Shown piece after piece: positions 6,397 through 7,532 of a DNA stretch of 7,532 nt. The notes beneath the pieces were generated by a model. It did not search any database, was not told the origin of the DNA, and saw nothing but the letters and a program-made list of their open reading frames with translations. The position numbers and the translations under genes were made by a program. How positions within the stretch are numbered: the stretch's first letter is position 1; every line of letters starts with the position of its first letter. The DNA is from Candidatus Scatoplasma merdavium (GTDB taxonomy: Bacteria; Bacillota_I; Bacilli_A; RFN20; CAG-288): contig JADING010000052.1 of NCBI GenBank assembly GCA_017694135.1, positions 1 through 7,532 of the forward strand. Reading direction: 5' to 3'.

Positions 6397-6864
6397 TCAA
6401 TTTTCAATTTTAACCATGGTGTAATTATTTAGAGATATTTCGCTTCTAATAACTTCATTTTTAGACACTTGTTTATAACCGTGATTGATAAAAAAGCTCT
6501 TTGCTTTTTCTGAAGCGTCTACCTTTATATCCCCTTTTCTTTTTAAAGCGTATTCTTCAACGTTTTTAAGTAGTAAAGAAGCAATTCCCTTATTTTGAAA
6601 AGAAGGTTTTACATACAACATATTTATGTAGTTGTTTTCAGTTATATCAACAATACCAACAATACTTTCATCTATTGTCCCAACTAAAGAATAATTAGCT
6701 AAAAATGTCTTTCCTAATTTATTCTTAGAAATGTTTTTTATCCACGCCTCTTTTTGAGTTTTATTATAAAACTTATCTTCAATACTATTAATTGACTCAA
6801 TAATAAGTTCAATTACCTCATTTAAGTCTTCACTTTTATATTTTCTAATTTCAATGTTTTTCAT
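6397..6864 (-). CDS. GNAT-family N-acetyltransferase
   Basis: This 155-residue single-domain protein has the GNAT fold, which transfers an acetyl group from acetyl-CoA to an amine. The acetyl-CoA-binding motif A is clear: YINMLYVKPSFQNKGIASLLL (79-99), with the pyrophosphate loop QNKGIA at 90-95. It is preceded by a strand that ends IVGIVDI (68-74) and followed by VDASEKAKSFFINHGYKQV (115-133), the usual C-terminal part with the SxxAxxFFxxxGF-type pattern. The N-terminal IRKYKSEDLNEVIELI is also typical. The substrate is unknown; small molecules, ribosomal proteins or peptides are all possible. The ribosome site is poor (only AAAGAAAG, unlike the GGAGG of the neighbours), and the gene is more AT-rich than the genes to its left. 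Together with the adjacent ATPase fossil, this suggests an accessory or acquired segment. Confidence 0.88.
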   Translation of the reverse strand: MKNIEIRKYKSEDLNEVIELIIESINSIEDKFYNKTQKEAWIKNISKNKLGKTFLANYSLVGTIDESIVGIVDITENNYINMLYVKPSFQNKGIASLLLKNVEEYALKRKGDIKVDASEKAKSFFINHGYKQVSKNEVIRSEISLNNYTMVKIEN

Positions 6865-6985
6865 AATTAAGTCTTTCTTTTTAATATTATCTGTTTTTAA
6901 CTTCTTTTAACTGCCTTACGTACTTTAATAATAATAGTAGTAAGTTTAGCTTAAATAGAACACAACCCATCAAGTGTCATACTAT
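6865..6985. other. Short AT-rich gap upstream of the acetyltransferase
   Basis: No gene or firm promoter can be read here. A run of TAA/TAG/TTA triplets (about 6927-6942) is low-complexity. On the minus strand, the bases just after the ATPase remnant include a shifted-frame SMTLD that might continue that decayed gene for a few codons. Confidence 0.4.
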
Positions 6986-7158
6986 TTATTCAAAATAATC
7001 ATCTCTAAGTCTTTTAAAAACAAGAAATTCTCTTTGAATCTTAAAAAGCAGTTGTGAAATTAACAAATTCTGATCCCTCTTATGCGAGATTATTAAGTTC
7101 TTCTGTTACCAGTTAGTTATCTTTCTTTTCAGATATTTTCAGATAATAAATTAGCATT
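6986..7158 (-). pseudogene. Decayed middle and C-terminal scraps of an AAA ATPase (DUF4143 type)
   Basis: Downstream of the truncated N-terminal piece, two other minus-strand frames hold recognisable scraps of the same kind of protein. NANLLSENI (7132-7158), with LTGNR shortly after in the same frame but past stop codons, resembles the segment that follows Walker B in this family (SNxxLLSxEL...LTGR). A second open stretch ends at a TAA at 6986-6988 and contains IQREFLVFKRLRDDYFE (6989-7039). That resembles the family's C-terminal REFGVFxKIxDNYPK region. Order and strand agree with an intact gene, but about two thirds of the coding length is missing. The family resemblance is from memory of the pattern, not from an alignment. 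Confidence 0.6.
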
Positions 7159-7399
7159 TTCCATCTTTTTTATTTTGTTCAACATAATTTAACAACAAAT
7201 CAGCAGAATCTACTTTTTTTAAATCAGTAGCGTCTTCGAAATCTAAATATATTGTATTTGAAGAGATACGGTTAATTTCATCATATATTGTTTTTAGAAT
7301 AATCGATTTACCACATCTTCTTATACCAGTTATTATTTTGACTAAGTCACTGTCATAAAAAGGTCTTATTTGCTTTAAATATTTTTCACGTATTATCAT
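7151..7399 (-). pseudogene. Truncated N-terminus of an AAA_14/DUF4143-type ATPase
   Basis: These 82 residues match the start of the bacterial AAA_14/DUF4143 ATP-binding family, whose members usually run to about 400 residues. Visible parts are the opening YLKQIRPFYDSDLVKIITGIRR, the Walker A loop GIRRCGKS (25-32), and the strand TIYLDFED (49-56). The frame ends right after NKKDGKC, just where the Walker B strand and the DEI/Q motif should follow. The piece therefore cannot hydrolyse ATP as a normal family member would. Further scraps downstream show that this is a gene remnant with internal deletions, not a small gene. The start has a modest ribosome site (GGGG at 7405-7408, five bases away). 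The cellular role of intact members is poorly defined. Confidence 0.82.
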
Positions 7400-7423
7400 A
7401 AATACCCCACTTATTACAATAAT

Positions 7424-7429
7424 ATTATA
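7424..7429 (-). promoter_or_regulatory. Candidate -10 box of the ATPase remnant
   Basis: A consensus TATAAT on the minus strand lies about 25 bases before the ATG and directly abuts a TGCGCAG motif. The -35 position holds only a weak TTTATT. Transcription may need, or be blocked by, a protein that binds the TGCGCA motif. Confidence 0.4.
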
Positions 7430-7510
7430 CTGCGCACTTTTTAAAAAATAAATATTTTTGCGCAGTTTGATACTATTATTACGTAATCATTATAACAATT
7501 AGACTGCGCA
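7429..7510. repeat. Three copies of the ACTGCGCA motif upstream of the ATPase remnant
   Basis: ACTGCGCA occurs at 7429-7436, in inverted orientation (TGCGCAGT) at 7459-7466, and again direct at 7503-7510. Each holds the palindrome TGCGCA, which stands out in DNA this AT-rich. A perfect 10-bp palindrome, ATTACGTAAT (7478-7487), sits between the second and third copies. The first two copies could form a hairpin. The simplest reading is an operator array in the promoter of the ATPase gene. Ends of a small mobile element are an alternative. Confidence 0.6.
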
Positions 7511-7532
7511 ATTATTTTGTTTTATGTAGAAG

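Noticed and set aside
1..7532. CRISPR array, tRNA, rRNA or insertion sequence
   Set aside because: No regularly spaced repeats, no cloverleaf or rRNA segments and no transposase or terminal inverted repeats were seen. The only repeats are the linker units and the TGCGCA motifs.

Overview
The window looks like a piece of chromosome from a low-GC, Gram-positive-type bacterium (Bacillota/Bacilli). The evidence is AT-rich intergenic DNA, strong GGAGG-type ribosome sites, intrinsic hairpin-plus-U terminators, CcpA-like cre boxes, an ECF-type thiamine transporter under a TPP riboswitch, and a serine-tailed lipoprotein with bacterial Ig-like domains. All stop codons fit the standard bacterial code. 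The style of the lipoprotein suggests a small-genome, host-associated Bacilli lineage (Erysipelotrichales- or RF39-like). That placement is inference.

All convincing genes are on the minus strand. Reading from high to low coordinates, the window begins with a decayed AAA ATPase gene (about 6986-7399). Its upstream region carries three copies of an ACTGCGCA motif. Next come a GNAT acetyltransferase (6397-6864), a CPA2-type cation/proton antiporter (4838-6157), a large Ig-like lipoprotein (1585-4695), and a two-gene unit of thiT plus an unknown four-helix membrane protein (300-1342). The left edge may hold the last 30 codons of a convergent plus-strand gene.

The transcription layout is clear for the left two thirds. 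The antiporter, the lipoprotein and the thiT unit each end in a good intrinsic terminator, so they are separate transcripts. The lipoprotein has a recognisable -35/-10 pair with a cre-like box between the two elements. A perfect-consensus cre box lies upstream of the antiporter. Both genes may therefore answer to carbon catabolite control. The thiT unit is headed by a TPP aptamer and an attenuator hairpin, and an 8-bp alternative pairing between them could serve as the antiterminator.

ThiT is the substrate-binding subunit of a thiamine ECF transporter. The ATPase/transmembrane energising module is not in this window. The 138-residue membrane protein is translationally coupled to thiT and sits under the same riboswitch, so a role linked to thiamine is the best lead for it. 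I found no clear undescribed multi-gene system. The items most worth following are the unknown ThiT partner, the attenuator geometry, the two cre sites, and the fossil ATPase with its TGCGCA array.
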